This document shows, piece after piece, positions 26,992-36,361 of a stretch of DNA of 62,439 nt. Below the pieces are notes generated by a model that saw nothing but the letters and a program-made list of their open reading frames with translations, was not told where the DNA came from and ran no database searches. This DNA is from Bdellovibrio sp. (lineage in GTDB: Bacteria; Bdellovibrionota; Bdellovibrionia; Bdellovibrionales; Bdellovibrionaceae), in assembly GCA_014378765.1 (NCBI GenBank), contig JACMNA010000178.1, forward strand, positions 1-62,439, given 5' to 3'. Numbering within the stretch: position 1 is the first letter of the stretch; every line of letters starts with the position of its first letter. The position numbers were made by a program, and so were the translations under genes.

Positions 26992-27798
26992 ATGACACAA
27001 GTTGATGAAATTGAAAAATTACAAATTGAGTTAGCTGCCAATCCTAAATCGAGCGAGTTCGTTCGTTTAGCTGAGCTGTATTTAGGCCGAAAGATGTTTG
27101 ATGCGGCGGAAGAACTAGTCAGTCAGAGTCTAAAATTTCATCCTCGGTCTGTGAGCGGTCTGATTTTATTAGGCCGCATTTTTAAACTAAAAAAAAATAA
27201 TTCTGCCGCATTAGCCCCCTTGCTTGAGGCCACCCGTTTAGCTGGCGAAAACTGGCGCGCTTGGGCCGAATTAGCCGAATCCTATCTAGAGCTCAAAAAA
27301 GGAAAACAAGCCTTGGCGGCCTTTAAGAAAGTTCTTTTTTTAAACCCCACCCATGCCCAGGCTCGGCGGGCCGTTTCAAAACTTGAAGTTTTAACGGCCG
27401 ACGAATACGAAGAAGATTTATTTCAGATGCAAAGTTTGCCCGAGGCTCGTCGCAATGAAGATGCAAGTCAGGGTTCTTCAACCGTAGCCGCCTGGACCGA
27501 AACTCCCGCCGGTTTAACACGCATTTTATCTTACATCGATGCTTTAATTATTCGTAACGATCAGCAAAAGGCCATCGATTTGCTTAATGACTGCACAAAA
27601 AAATTTGGCGCGCATCCTGAAATTGATGCTCGTCGCCTGCGCTTGTCGTCTTACGAGAAATCAGATTTTATTCAGGCCAAATCAGTCGCCTCGCCCTCGC
27701 GTTTAAGACAAAATGCAGTTTTACAAAAGAAAGTCGCAGTGATGAAAGAATTGCTGCGCAGAATCGAACCCTGGAAGAGCCAGTTCTTGTCGACTTAA
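26992..27798 (+). CDS. TPR-repeat protein
   Basis: 268 aa, no signal peptide. At least three tetratricopeptide repeats in residues about 15-130 (AELYLGRKMFDAAEELVSQSL, LILLGRIFKLKKNNSAALAP, WAELAESYLELKKGKQALAA), followed by a less structured part and a further helical pair. Probably a protein-protein scaffold; the partner is unknown. Divergent from ruvC; efp follows at 48 bp on the same strand. Confidence 0.75.
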   Translation: MTQVDEIEKLQIELAANPKSSEFVRLAELYLGRKMFDAAEELVSQSLKFHPRSVSGLILLGRIFKLKKNNSAALAPLLEATRLAGENWRAWAELAESYLELKKGKQALAAFKKVLFLNPTHAQARRAVSKLEVLTADEYEEDLFQMQSLPEARRNEDASQGSSTVAAWTETPAGLTRILSYIDALIIRNDQQKAIDLLNDCTKKFGAHPEIDARRLRLSSYEKSDFIQAKSVASPSRLRQNAVLQKKVAVMKELLRRIEPWKSQFLST

Positions 27799-27827
27799 TT
27801 TCAATCCATTAGACTGTAATTTCAATC
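27796..27827 (+). repeat. 11-bp direct repeat before efp
   Basis: TAATTTCAATC occurs at 27796-27806 and 27817-27827, exactly 21 bp apart, about two helical turns. The first copy includes the stop codon of the TPR gene. It could be a tandem regulator site in the efp leader. Confidence 0.35.
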
Positions 27828-27845
27828 ATTTCATGGAGATAACTT

Positions 27846-28412
27846 ATGTACGAAACAGGTGATTTTAAAAAAGGTCTTAAATTGATGGTCGAAGGACAAC
27901 CATTTGTGATCGTGGATTTTCAACACGTCAAGCCTGGTAAGGGTAATCAATTTTCTAGAACCAAGATGCGAAATCTTTTAACGGGTCAAAATTTAGAGCG
28001 TACGTTTAAATCTGGCGAAAAATTTGATATTCCAAATGTTGAGAACGTCGAGATGACTTATTTGTATAAAGACGACAACGGATTTAATTTTATGAATCAA
28101 TCAAATTACGAGCAAATGTCGATGATGGAACACGAAGTGGGCGAATCTAAAAATTATTTGATCGAAAATTTAGTAGTGACCATCACAATGTACAACGACA
28201 AGGCTGTCGTCGTTGATGTACCTAAAGCCGTCAACATGAAGGTGGGGCAAACCGACCCGGGCGTTAAAGGCGACCGCGTCACGGGCGCAACCAAACACGC
28301 CACGATGGAAACGGGTTTGGTCGTTAACGTACCATTACATATTGCCGAGGGCGATTTGCTAAGAATTGATACTCAAACGGGTGACTACGTTGAACGTGTC
28401 AGCCAAAAGTAG
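27846..28412 (+). CDS. efp: Translation elongation factor P
   Basis: 188 aa, the standard length. Relieves ribosome stalling at polyproline stretches. KOW-like N-domain with the tip loop HVKPGKGNQF; Lys32 equals E. coli Lys34, so modification by an EpmA/EpmB-type lysylation is possible (those genes are not in the window). The two OB domains follow. Good ribosome site (GGAG). The stop codon lies inside a tandem 21-bp hairpin array that runs past the gene end. Confidence 0.97.
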   Translation: MYETGDFKKGLKLMVEGQPFVIVDFQHVKPGKGNQFSRTKMRNLLTGQNLERTFKSGEKFDIPNVENVEMTYLYKDDNGFNFMNQSNYEQMSMMEHEVGESKNYLIENLVVTITMYNDKAVVVDVPKAVNMKVGQTDPGVKGDRVTGATKHATMETGLVVNVPLHIAEGDLLRIDTQTGDYVERVSQK

Positions 28413-28466
28413 TGGAGCTACTTTCAACGGTAGTGGAGCTACTTTCAAAAGTAGCCCGCCTACATT
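28404..28466 (+). repeat. Three tandem 21-bp units at the efp 3' end
   Basis: Units begin at 28404, 28425 and 28446. Units 1 and 2 differ in two bases; unit 3 is diverged but keeps the hairpin arms. Each can form GTAG-N5-CTAC; the loop is TGGAG, TGGAG, then CCCGC. In the efp frame each unit carries a TAG stop at its third codon, so the array behaves as a duplicated gene end. Confidence 0.75.
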
Positions 28467-28477
28467 AAGGAATTGTT

Positions 28478-29551
28478 TTGGCTGGTAACAACAGTCTAGA
28501 ACTAGAAATTCATTCATTGTTTCAAGAGGGGTTACCTCTTGAAACAATCTGCGCCGAAATTATATCAAAGTACGAAAAAATCGATGTTCTAAGCCCTTTT
28601 GAAAGTGAAAGCATCAGCCACTTTCTGATTGCGGCCGGTAAAATACATTTGTTGTTTAAATTTTACTTACGTTGTTTACGTAAAAACTCTTTAGCCCAAT
28701 TTCCCTGGGGCTATTTGGCTTCGGCCATTATGCAAACCGAATCGCAGCTAAGCGATGACTTAATTGATTTAATTGAGATGGGCTTGGCCGCGCAGGCCGA
28801 TGAACAAAGTGCTCTTAAAGTTCACACGCTGCTGCAAAGTATCCCGGCCTTACAAAGCCGTTTACAAAATCAAAAACAACTTTTTGAAATTGATCAAATG
28901 CAAACTAAAGTTCGCCTGATGGCGCAACTTAATCATAATCGCCTTTACCAATTAAAAGAGCTTGAAGAGCAAACACTTCAGCAACTGGTGAAAATTTTTC
29001 CACAAGATATCGAAGTTAAACTGTTACATCAGGCTCACCTTGAAAAAAAGGCCGATGAAATATTAGCAAAAATTAGGCTAACACCCCGTTCGCCTTCCGC
29101 AATGAAAAAAATGTTGGAACAGGCCCATCCGGATTCTGAAGAATTTGTTGAAAATTTAAAAAAACAAACGCGCCTGTTAGCCCGGCGGCTTAAGTCCGAA
29201 CAACCTGATCAGATTTACAACTTAACCATGCTGGCCATGCAGTTTGAACTTTTTGATTTAGCCTTAGAAATTGTCAATGAAGGTCCGGCTACGTTTGCCA
29301 GTGAGTGGCTGAAGGCCGAAATATTATTTGAATCAGGCCGCTTTTTAGATTTGCTAAAACATATTGAAAATATCGAAACTAAGATGACAGCGACGCCGGA
29401 ATCTACTTACGGCGCCGTCTATTTAAAAGCCCAGGCTTATTTTGGATTAGGGCAAAAAGAAATTGCGATTCAACTGCTTGAATCGTTATCGGAAAAAGTA
29501 CCGTCATACCGATCGACCGAGGCCTTGCTGCATGAGTGGAAAACTTCATGA
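28478..29551 (+). CDS. Helical-repeat protein upstream of TamB, function unknown
   Basis: 357 aa, no signal peptide, almost entirely helical, with TPR-like pairs especially at the end (YGAVYLKAQAYFGLGQKEIA) and a charged central region. Start is TTG with an AAGGA ribosome site. The stop is part of an ATGA overlap with the tamB start at 29548, so it is translated together with the TamB/Omp85 pair and may serve it from the cytoplasm. I do not recognise a named family. Confidence 0.65.
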   Translation: MAGNNSLELEIHSLFQEGLPLETICAEIISKYEKIDVLSPFESESISHFLIAAGKIHLLFKFYLRCLRKNSLAQFPWGYLASAIMQTESQLSDDLIDLIEMGLAAQADEQSALKVHTLLQSIPALQSRLQNQKQLFEIDQMQTKVRLMAQLNHNRLYQLKELEEQTLQQLVKIFPQDIEVKLLHQAHLEKKADEILAKIRLTPRSPSAMKKMLEQAHPDSEEFVENLKKQTRLLARRLKSEQPDQIYNLTMLAMQFELFDLALEIVNEGPATFASEWLKAEILFESGRFLDLLKHIENIETKMTATPESTYGAVYLKAQAYFGLGQKEIAIQLLESLSEKVPSYRSTEALLHEWKTS

Positions 29552-32500
29552 AGAGAACGCACGCCATTAGTCTTTACCTAAGTCCCCTCATTATTATCGT
29601 CTTGGTCGGCTTAGCTTGGCACTTTATTTTAAAACCTCAAGTGGTGCAGCTGATACGAAGTCAGTTACCAAAAATAAATCAAGCCCAAGACGTGGTCGAC
29701 CTTCAATTTTTAAGCTTCGATATTTCTTTAATTAAATTGCAAATAACGGTCGAAGATATTGATTTAAATTTTAAAAATGGCTTTCAAAATATTAAGCCCA
29801 TTCATATCAATAATCTTAAAGCGCAACTGGATCCTTTCAAATTACTGGTCGGAGAGATTACTTTTTCAAAAATTCAGATTCACAAACTAACTGGCGCTTT
29901 TGAATTAAAGCCGGGTACCACTGGGCCCCAGCCAACTCTTCCTACGGAAGCCCTTTTTAACTTATTACCCCAAATCCCGATTGAACGCATTTTTATCACC
30001 GCCAGTAACTTTAAAATAATTGATCCAAAAAAAAACATCGACGTCAACTTGGGCATAACTAGCGCCATGCTGACAAGCCAAAAAAATCGCTTAGCGCTAC
30101 TTGCGCCAAATATTATAATTAATGTTTCGCACGAGGGAAATGCCGCCATATCAACCAACTTAGCCATTGACGCCACCCTGTTTGAAAATCACTTTGATGT
30201 TCGGCATTTTAAATTAAAATCGCTTGATTCTTATTTTGAAGTCGCCGGTAGATTTTTAGATATAAAAAATATGCTTATTGCCCCACAAGCACAGCTTAAG
30301 TTTAATAGCGATATCAATTTAGAAAACTCTCGCACAATTGGTCTAAAATTTTTTCCGCAAAAATCACGCTTTCCAACTTTAATGGGCTCGGTTAAATCAA
30401 CGGGTTCGGTCGACATAAAAAATCTTGATAATGTAAATGGTCAAATCACATTGCAAACAACGCAAGTGGCAATTGACCATTTCAAGTTGGGCCAGGCGCA
30501 AGTGCAAATGGAAGTAAAGAAGAATCAAATTTTTATTAATCAAATTGAAGTTGAACATCCGGCAGGTCAAGCTACTTTTAACCACATCGAAATTCAACAG
30601 GGCTCGCCTTATAATTTTAAAGCCCAACTAGATGTTAAGGCCATTGATTTACAAAAACTTTTTCTTTCGCTTGGTTTGAATTCGATTCCGGTTGGTTTTA
30701 TTGCGAAGGGTCATGCCGAATGTGGCGGGTCTTTGGACCCCACGCTTAATTTGGGTTGTGAAGTCAAAACCGAACTGAAAGATATTTGGGTGAAGCCCGG
30801 TTTAAAAGATAGTTTTTACATCGTCAAATTAAAATCGGCGGCTATCGAAGGCTCGCTGAACGCAAGCTCTACGCAATTGAGTTATAAATCAAACTTGCAC
30901 ATTGGCAACTCGGCCGGCAGCAGTAGTGGACAAGTTGTTTTTGCTGAAGGTTTTAATATCGATTTCGAAAGTAATAAAATTAATTTTTCGGATGTCGAAA
31001 GTTTGGGGGGACTTGATTTAAAGGGCGAATTAAAAATAAAAGGATCTACCAGCGGTGACACTAATGCCGGGATTATCGATGCCGACGTCACCTATTCTAA
31101 TGCTGAATTAGAGAAATTTAAATTAGGCGCCTTGAGTTCGGCCTTGAGCTATGAAAAAGGCCACCTTTACTTGAATCAAATTAACGGCCTGATTGGTCAA
31201 TCAAAATACGCGGGGGCCATTGATTTTAACTTTTTGAAATCGACTCTGTCGGCAAATCTTACGGCTCCGGTTTTACAAGCGGCGGACGTGATGCAAGCAT
31301 TACAGAAGCGACTTGATCTACCTTTTGCTGCGACCGGCATTGGGTCAGGGAAAGTGACATTGGAAGGCCCTTTCAATTTTTGGAAAATGTCTTATGATCT
31401 GACTGCACAATTTAAAAAAGGGCAAATTGCCGAAGAATCATATGAACGTCTGCAAGTTAACTTAAATGCAAACGGCGACCGCATTCAGTTTAACAATGTG
31501 ACTCTTGATAAGCCCCGCAGCCAGGTTGTGGTCGATGGGTTTATCAATACGCAAGCCGAACTACCCGAACTGAATCTAAAAGTGCGAGCGCAGCCACTGC
31601 AAATTGATGATATTGATCATTTAATTCGCTTGGCCCCGGCGATGACCGGTCAAATTGCTGTTGAAGGCTTAGTCAGTGGCAATTTTGATAAACCCGAATT
31701 TGCGTTTAATTTTAATGCTAAGCAAGTGAACTTTGAAAACATCGAGTACCCGGCATCACAGGGGCGAGTTGTACTTGATAAAAAATATTTTAAATTTACG
31801 GGACAACTGCTGGGCCGACAAATACAAGCCGACTTGCAATGGCCCTGGAGTCTTAATGATGATTTTTATTTAAAAATGCAAATCGTTGATATGAATGCTT
31901 TGGTGTTTCTACCCTTAATTTCGCTACCGCAACCCAACTCTGATTTTTATTCGCGACTGAACGCCCAGGTTGATTTAAAATCACCGACGCGCAATTTTAG
32001 ACAAGCGGATGGCACAATTGAAATCAGTCAGTTCGTATTATTGCGTGGCGCTCAGTCGCTTAAATTAGTTAAGCCAGCGGCCTTGATTTTTAAAAAAGGT
32101 CTTGAGCGAATGGATCCGATTGACTTAAAAGGCAGCGATAGCTCGTTAACGGTTGAGATGAGCTCACTTAAATCCGATGAAGCACGGCTAACAATTTTGG
32201 CTGATTTACCCGTACGCTTATTTCAGTTTCTAGTTCCTTTTACGCAAACCTTAGCGGGCCGACTTGAATTAATTAGCCAAGTTTTATTGCGCAATTCGGG
32301 CTTTGAACTTTTTGGAGATGGTGAACTCACAGACGGCGTTGTTGGCTTCAAAGGATTTCCATTGCCGATTGACAATATAAATACGCCCATCGAGTTTTCA
32401 AAATCAAAAGTCATTCTTAGTGATATTTCCGCGCAAATGGGCTCGGCCGAGATTGCCGGCTCGGGACAAATTGATATTCGCGGTCACAAAGATATTGTTG

Positions 32501-33522
32501 TTAATTTACAAGCCGAAGCCGATAATATTGAATTAACATTTCCTGACCAGATGACGACGGCCGGCCGGGCCGATATTGTATTTTCGGGTAATTGGCTTCC
32601 GTACACCGTGAAAGTTGATTACAAAGTAAGTCGCGGGCTGATTGAAAAAAACTTCGGCGAGTCAACGCCCCAAACCAAAACGACCTTAGGGGCCAGTCCA
32701 TTTTTACCAAGCCAGCAGGCCGAACAACAAACGCCTTCGTTACTATTAGATATTAACATTGATATCGCGCAAGGCGTGATTGTAAAAAATAAATTGATTG
32801 AAGGCGAAGCGGTTGGAACTTTAAAAATTTATAATACGCCCGAAAATCCGCTAATTACCGGCCGAATCGATATAAAGCCTAGCAGTAAATTATTTTTTAA
32901 AGACAAACCCTTCGACATTCAAACCGCCACAATTAATTTTCTCGCTGGAAAGAAAATCAATCCTAATATCTATATAACCGCGAATGCCCGCGTATCCGAT
33001 TACGATGTCAATTTGCTTATTCAAGGGCCGGCGAATAATTTAATTATTAAGCCCACCAGTCAACCACCCTTAAGTGAAACCGATTTAATTTCATTGCTAG
33101 CGTTGGGCGTGACGTCGTCACAGATGGATCAAAATCTAAGTTCTGAAACGCAGAAAACGCAAACGGGGCTTGAAGTTTTAGCTGCAATCAGCAACCAATC
33201 AACTATAAATAAAAAAATCGAAGAAAAGCTTGGCTTAACGGTTCAGTTGGCGCCGACGGTTGATAGTACAAAAAATATCGCGGTTCCGAAAGTTGTGGTC
33301 AGTCGTAAAATTCGAAAAAACGTAAATGCCTCTTTTTCGCGACCACTAGCGGGTGAAACACAAAATCAAGAGTGGAAACTTCAATATTTATTTAACCGTA
33401 ATAAATCAATGATTTTAAACTATCAAAATCGCGAGACCAATCAACAAGAGCAAATTCATAAAACCAATGACGATAATGGAATTTTGGGTTTAGACTTCGA
33501 GTATAAGAAAGAGTTTAAATGA
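29548..33522 (+). CDS. tamB: TamB-like translocation/assembly protein
   Basis: 1324 aa from the ATG at 29548, which overlaps the upstream stop as ATGA; an ATG 12 nt earlier is possible. One N-terminal membrane helix (about 7-27), then a very long beta-rich repetitive region like the AsmA/TamB groove proteins that bridge the periplasm, and the C-terminal DUF490 domain (about 1080-1300) with the family phrase QPPLSETDLISLLALG. It contacts Omp85 partners and moves lipid or helps insert outer-membrane proteins. The next gene, overlapping by 4 nt, encodes the matching Omp85 protein. Confidence 0.9.
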   Translation: MKRTHAISLYLSPLIIIVLVGLAWHFILKPQVVQLIRSQLPKINQAQDVVDLQFLSFDISLIKLQITVEDIDLNFKNGFQNIKPIHINNLKAQLDPFKLLVGEITFSKIQIHKLTGAFELKPGTTGPQPTLPTEALFNLLPQIPIERIFITASNFKIIDPKKNIDVNLGITSAMLTSQKNRLALLAPNIIINVSHEGNAAISTNLAIDATLFENHFDVRHFKLKSLDSYFEVAGRFLDIKNMLIAPQAQLKFNSDINLENSRTIGLKFFPQKSRFPTLMGSVKSTGSVDIKNLDNVNGQITLQTTQVAIDHFKLGQAQVQMEVKKNQIFINQIEVEHPAGQATFNHIEIQQGSPYNFKAQLDVKAIDLQKLFLSLGLNSIPVGFIAKGHAECGGSLDPTLNLGCEVKTELKDIWVKPGLKDSFYIVKLKSAAIEGSLNASSTQLSYKSNLHIGNSAGSSSGQVVFAEGFNIDFESNKINFSDVESLGGLDLKGELKIKGSTSGDTNAGIIDADVTYSNAELEKFKLGALSSALSYEKGHLYLNQINGLIGQSKYAGAIDFNFLKSTLSANLTAPVLQAADVMQALQKRLDLPFAATGIGSGKVTLEGPFNFWKMSYDLTAQFKKGQIAEESYERLQVNLNANGDRIQFNNVTLDKPRSQVVVDGFINTQAELPELNLKVRAQPLQIDDIDHLIRLAPAMTGQIAVEGLVSGNFDKPEFAFNFNAKQVNFENIEYPASQGRVVLDKKYFKFTGQLLGRQIQADLQWPWSLNDDFYLKMQIVDMNALVFLPLISLPQPNSDFYSRLNAQVDLKSPTRNFRQADGTIEISQFVLLRGAQSLKLVKPAALIFKKGLERMDPIDLKGSDSSLTVEMSSLKSDEARLTILADLPVRLFQFLVPFTQTLAGRLELISQVLLRNSGFELFGDGELTDGVVGFKGFPLPIDNINTPIEFSKSKVILSDISAQMGSAEIAGSGQIDIRGHKDIVVNLQAEADNIELTFPDQMTTAGRADIVFSGNWLPYTVKVDYKVSRGLIEKNFGESTPQTKTTLGASPFLPSQQAEQQTPSLLLDINIDIAQGVIVKNKLIEGEAVGTLKIYNTPENPLITGRIDIKPSSKLFFKDKPFDIQTATINFLAGKKINPNIYITANARVSDYDVNLLIQGPANNLIIKPTSQPPLSETDLISLLALGVTSSQMDQNLSSETQKTQTGLEVLAAISNQSTINKKIEEKLGLTVQLAPTVDSTKNIAVPKVVVSRKIRKNVNASFSRPLAGETQNQEWKLQYLFNRNKSMILNYQNRETNQQEQIHKTNDDNGILGLDFEYKKEFK

Positions 33523-36317
33523 TTACGGTCCGCCAAGTAGCCATTTTTCTATTTTTATTTTGTGCATTCCAAGCAAATGCCGAAACTTATCATTTTGATT
33601 TAAAAGATTGGCCAGCCGACGTCGTTGATAGAATGAAAGCTGAAGTGCCGGAGGTTGGTGCGACCAACTTAACGGATGAGCAACTCAATTTGGTTTTAAA
33701 AAAACTTGATCAGAAGTTGCAGTTTAACAGTTTAAGGGTGGTTTCAACCACCGATCGCCATGAAGTGCGCCTGGTGGGCGAAATATCTGCAATCGTTGAA
33801 AAAATCGACTTTTTAGGCTTAGAAGACATGTCAGAGTCTGAAGCCATAACGCTTACTAATTTAACGGTTAAGAATGCACTTGACGAAGAAAATTTAAAAT
33901 TGGCCACCGAAAAACTTTTACAATTTTATCGAGACTCAGGGTACCGTTCGGCCCAAATCAGATATCAAATTATTTCAACTTCAACCATTAAAAAATCAAT
34001 TCTTTTTCATATTGATGCGCGAAAGCAAACAAAATTATCGGGCCTTCAAATTGAGGGGCCCGATTCGCAGTCAATTGAGGAAATTGAAAACATTTTACGA
34101 ATTAACTTTTTAGGTAAAGTGATGACGCAGGATACGCTGAATAAAGTGAATATTCGGGTACGTAAAGAACTCAACGATCATGGCTATTACACGACATCCT
34201 TGGCTTCGCCGCAAATTGTTTTTTCGGCCAATGAGCTAAAAGCCCGAGTGGTTTATCGTCTTAAAAAAATGACCCGTTACGGAATTGAAATTTTAAACGC
34301 CCGTCAATTTACAAATTCTAGACTTGAAGAAGACGTACTTAAATTAGAAACTTATTTTTCAAAAGAGGCTAACTTTGGTGTCGAGCTTGCGGAGAAATTA
34401 AAAGAATTTTATGTGTCGGAAGGCTATCCACACATTGAAGTTCCATTCTTTGAACGCAAGCAGGGAGAAAGAATAATTATTTCCCTAAGTCTAGAAGAAG
34501 GGGTGTACACCCGTCTGTCAAAAATTAAAGTGACTGGCCAATATTCTCGCAATGAAAAGTTTTATATCAAAAAAATATTAGAGCTTTCTTCTCCCCGCGT
34601 TGATGATCGTAGTGTTTATATTAAGGAAGACATTGAACAAGGAGTTAAAAATTTAATTATCTTTTTGCAAAACGAAGGCTACGTGAATGCCCGCCTAGGC
34701 CGAGTGCAAATTATGACCGATCGTGAAAAGCCATCCGAAGGGGTTGCTAACATTCAATTAGAAGAAGGGCCTAAAATTATAATCGGCTCGATCGAGTTTA
34801 CCGGCGCGCATTCACAAAACTCAGAAGTCTTAAAGAAAGTCGTTGATTTGCACGAAGGGCGACCCTTAAGTTTGGTCAGCCTGGAGGAATCACTAACCTT
34901 GTTAAAAAATTATTTTATGAACTTAGGTTATATCGAATATAAATTGTTAAATGAGACCAAAGATTTAATGACCTATTCTGAAAATAATGCTTTGGCCCAT
35001 CTTAAATTTGAAATCCAACAAGGTCCGCGAGTTGAGGTTCAAAGTATATTAATTGAAGGAAATAATTTAACGCATGATCGACTAATCTTAACTGAAATCG
35101 ATTTCAAACCAGGGGATGTATTAACTCCGGCAAAGATCAATGAATCAACTTCACGGCTGTTAAAAACCGGCCACTTCAGCGCGGTAGACATTACCACCGT
35201 CGAGGCTGGCACATCGATTCCCCAACGTACGGTGCTGGTAAAAGTGACCGAGCGCGATCCCGGAGTTTTTACGGTTGGCGGGGGCGTGACAAATGAAAAT
35301 GCCGGCACCGTTCGTGGTTACACGGGGGCCGCTTACCGCAATATTGGTGGTTGGGGCCGCGGTGTTTCGGCGCGAGTTGAAGGTAATTACAATTATGCGC
35401 GCTACAAATTTGTCGAATCAAAAATAACGTTGGGGGCCGTCGAGCCCTATTTGTTAGATACACGCGCGCGGTTGCGGCTCAACCTGACGCGAGCGCGGGA
35501 AATTTCTGATTTTGCCATTCGCAAAGTAACTGAACTTAATTCTTCAGTTTTGTCGATCGAGCAAGATTTTACGTCTCACTTCATCGGTATTTGGGATTTA
35601 TTTAATGTGACCACTTATGTCGATCGTGGAATGACTAGACAAGATGAAATTGATTTCAAATATGAATACTCAGATTTAGTTATTGGATCGACCGGCCCCA
35701 CTCTCGATTTTGATTACCGTGATAACTTATTTAATCCAACTAAAGGAAGTTTCACCCGATTTAAGGCGGAATACGCTTCAGAATTTAACGGCAGCAATAA
35801 AGTCGACGACTTCATTCGCTTAACCGGACAGACAACTTTTTACGTTCCCTATGAACAAACTGGAATTGTTTTTGCCCAGTCATTGCGGGCCGGTTACATC
35901 CAAGATTTAAAACAACTTGGATTCGGAATTCCGTTTGATAAAAAAGGTTTTTCTTTAGGCGGACGCACGACGATTCGAGGTTTCAATCCCGATGAGTTTT
36001 TTCCGTCTACAAATACAAAAGTACCGGGCGTTGGTCCTAATTATAAGTTAACAAGTTTTTCTTCGTATAATTTAGTCAAATCAGAACTGCGATTTCCATT
36101 GGTAAACAAGTGGGATTTAAGTGGTGCGATTTTTTATGATGGCGGACAAGTTTTAATCGATGGATTGGCGTTTCCGGATAATTGGCGTGATGCCGTTGGC
36201 ATTGGAGTGCGTTACAATACGCCAGTTGGCCCCATCAACCTTGAGTATGGCCACAAACTTGATCAAAAATCGTACGAATCAGAAGGCTCATTTCATTTGT
36301 CCATTGGCGTTTTCTAA
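33519..36317 (+). CDS. tamA: Omp85-family outer-membrane protein with about seven POTRA domains
   Basis: 932 aa. Signal peptide (cleavage after ANA, about 21), an about 557-residue periplasmic part dividing into seven roughly 80-residue POTRA-like units, and a 16-strand Omp85 barrel from about 579, with the lid-loop motif TIRGFNPDEFF and C-terminal Phe. TamA normally has three POTRA domains and BamA five, so this one is unusually long. Order tamB then tamA is the reverse of E. coli. Pairing with TamB suggests TamA function; BamA cannot be excluded without finding another copy in the genome. Confidence 0.85.
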   Translation: MITVRQVAIFLFLFCAFQANAETYHFDLKDWPADVVDRMKAEVPEVGATNLTDEQLNLVLKKLDQKLQFNSLRVVSTTDRHEVRLVGEISAIVEKIDFLGLEDMSESEAITLTNLTVKNALDEENLKLATEKLLQFYRDSGYRSAQIRYQIISTSTIKKSILFHIDARKQTKLSGLQIEGPDSQSIEEIENILRINFLGKVMTQDTLNKVNIRVRKELNDHGYYTTSLASPQIVFSANELKARVVYRLKKMTRYGIEILNARQFTNSRLEEDVLKLETYFSKEANFGVELAEKLKEFYVSEGYPHIEVPFFERKQGERIIISLSLEEGVYTRLSKIKVTGQYSRNEKFYIKKILELSSPRVDDRSVYIKEDIEQGVKNLIIFLQNEGYVNARLGRVQIMTDREKPSEGVANIQLEEGPKIIIGSIEFTGAHSQNSEVLKKVVDLHEGRPLSLVSLEESLTLLKNYFMNLGYIEYKLLNETKDLMTYSENNALAHLKFEIQQGPRVEVQSILIEGNNLTHDRLILTEIDFKPGDVLTPAKINESTSRLLKTGHFSAVDITTVEAGTSIPQRTVLVKVTERDPGVFTVGGGVTNENAGTVRGYTGAAYRNIGGWGRGVSARVEGNYNYARYKFVESKITLGAVEPYLLDTRARLRLNLTRAREISDFAIRKVTELNSSVLSIEQDFTSHFIGIWDLFNVTTYVDRGMTRQDEIDFKYEYSDLVIGSTGPTLDFDYRDNLFNPTKGSFTRFKAEYASEFNGSNKVDDFIRLTGQTTFYVPYEQTGIVFAQSLRAGYIQDLKQLGFGIPFDKKGFSLGGRTTIRGFNPDEFFPSTNTKVPGVGPNYKLTSFSSYNLVKSELRFPLVNKWDLSGAIFYDGGQVLIDGLAFPDNWRDAVGIGVRYNTPVGPINLEYGHKLDQKSYESEGSFHLSIGVF

Positions 36318-36361
36318 GGTAATTTTTAGTCTTCATTAAGCCATTTTACTAAGGAGAACTT

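Noticed and set aside
28404..28466. CRISPR array
   Set aside because: Units are directly adjacent without spacers and no cas genes are present.
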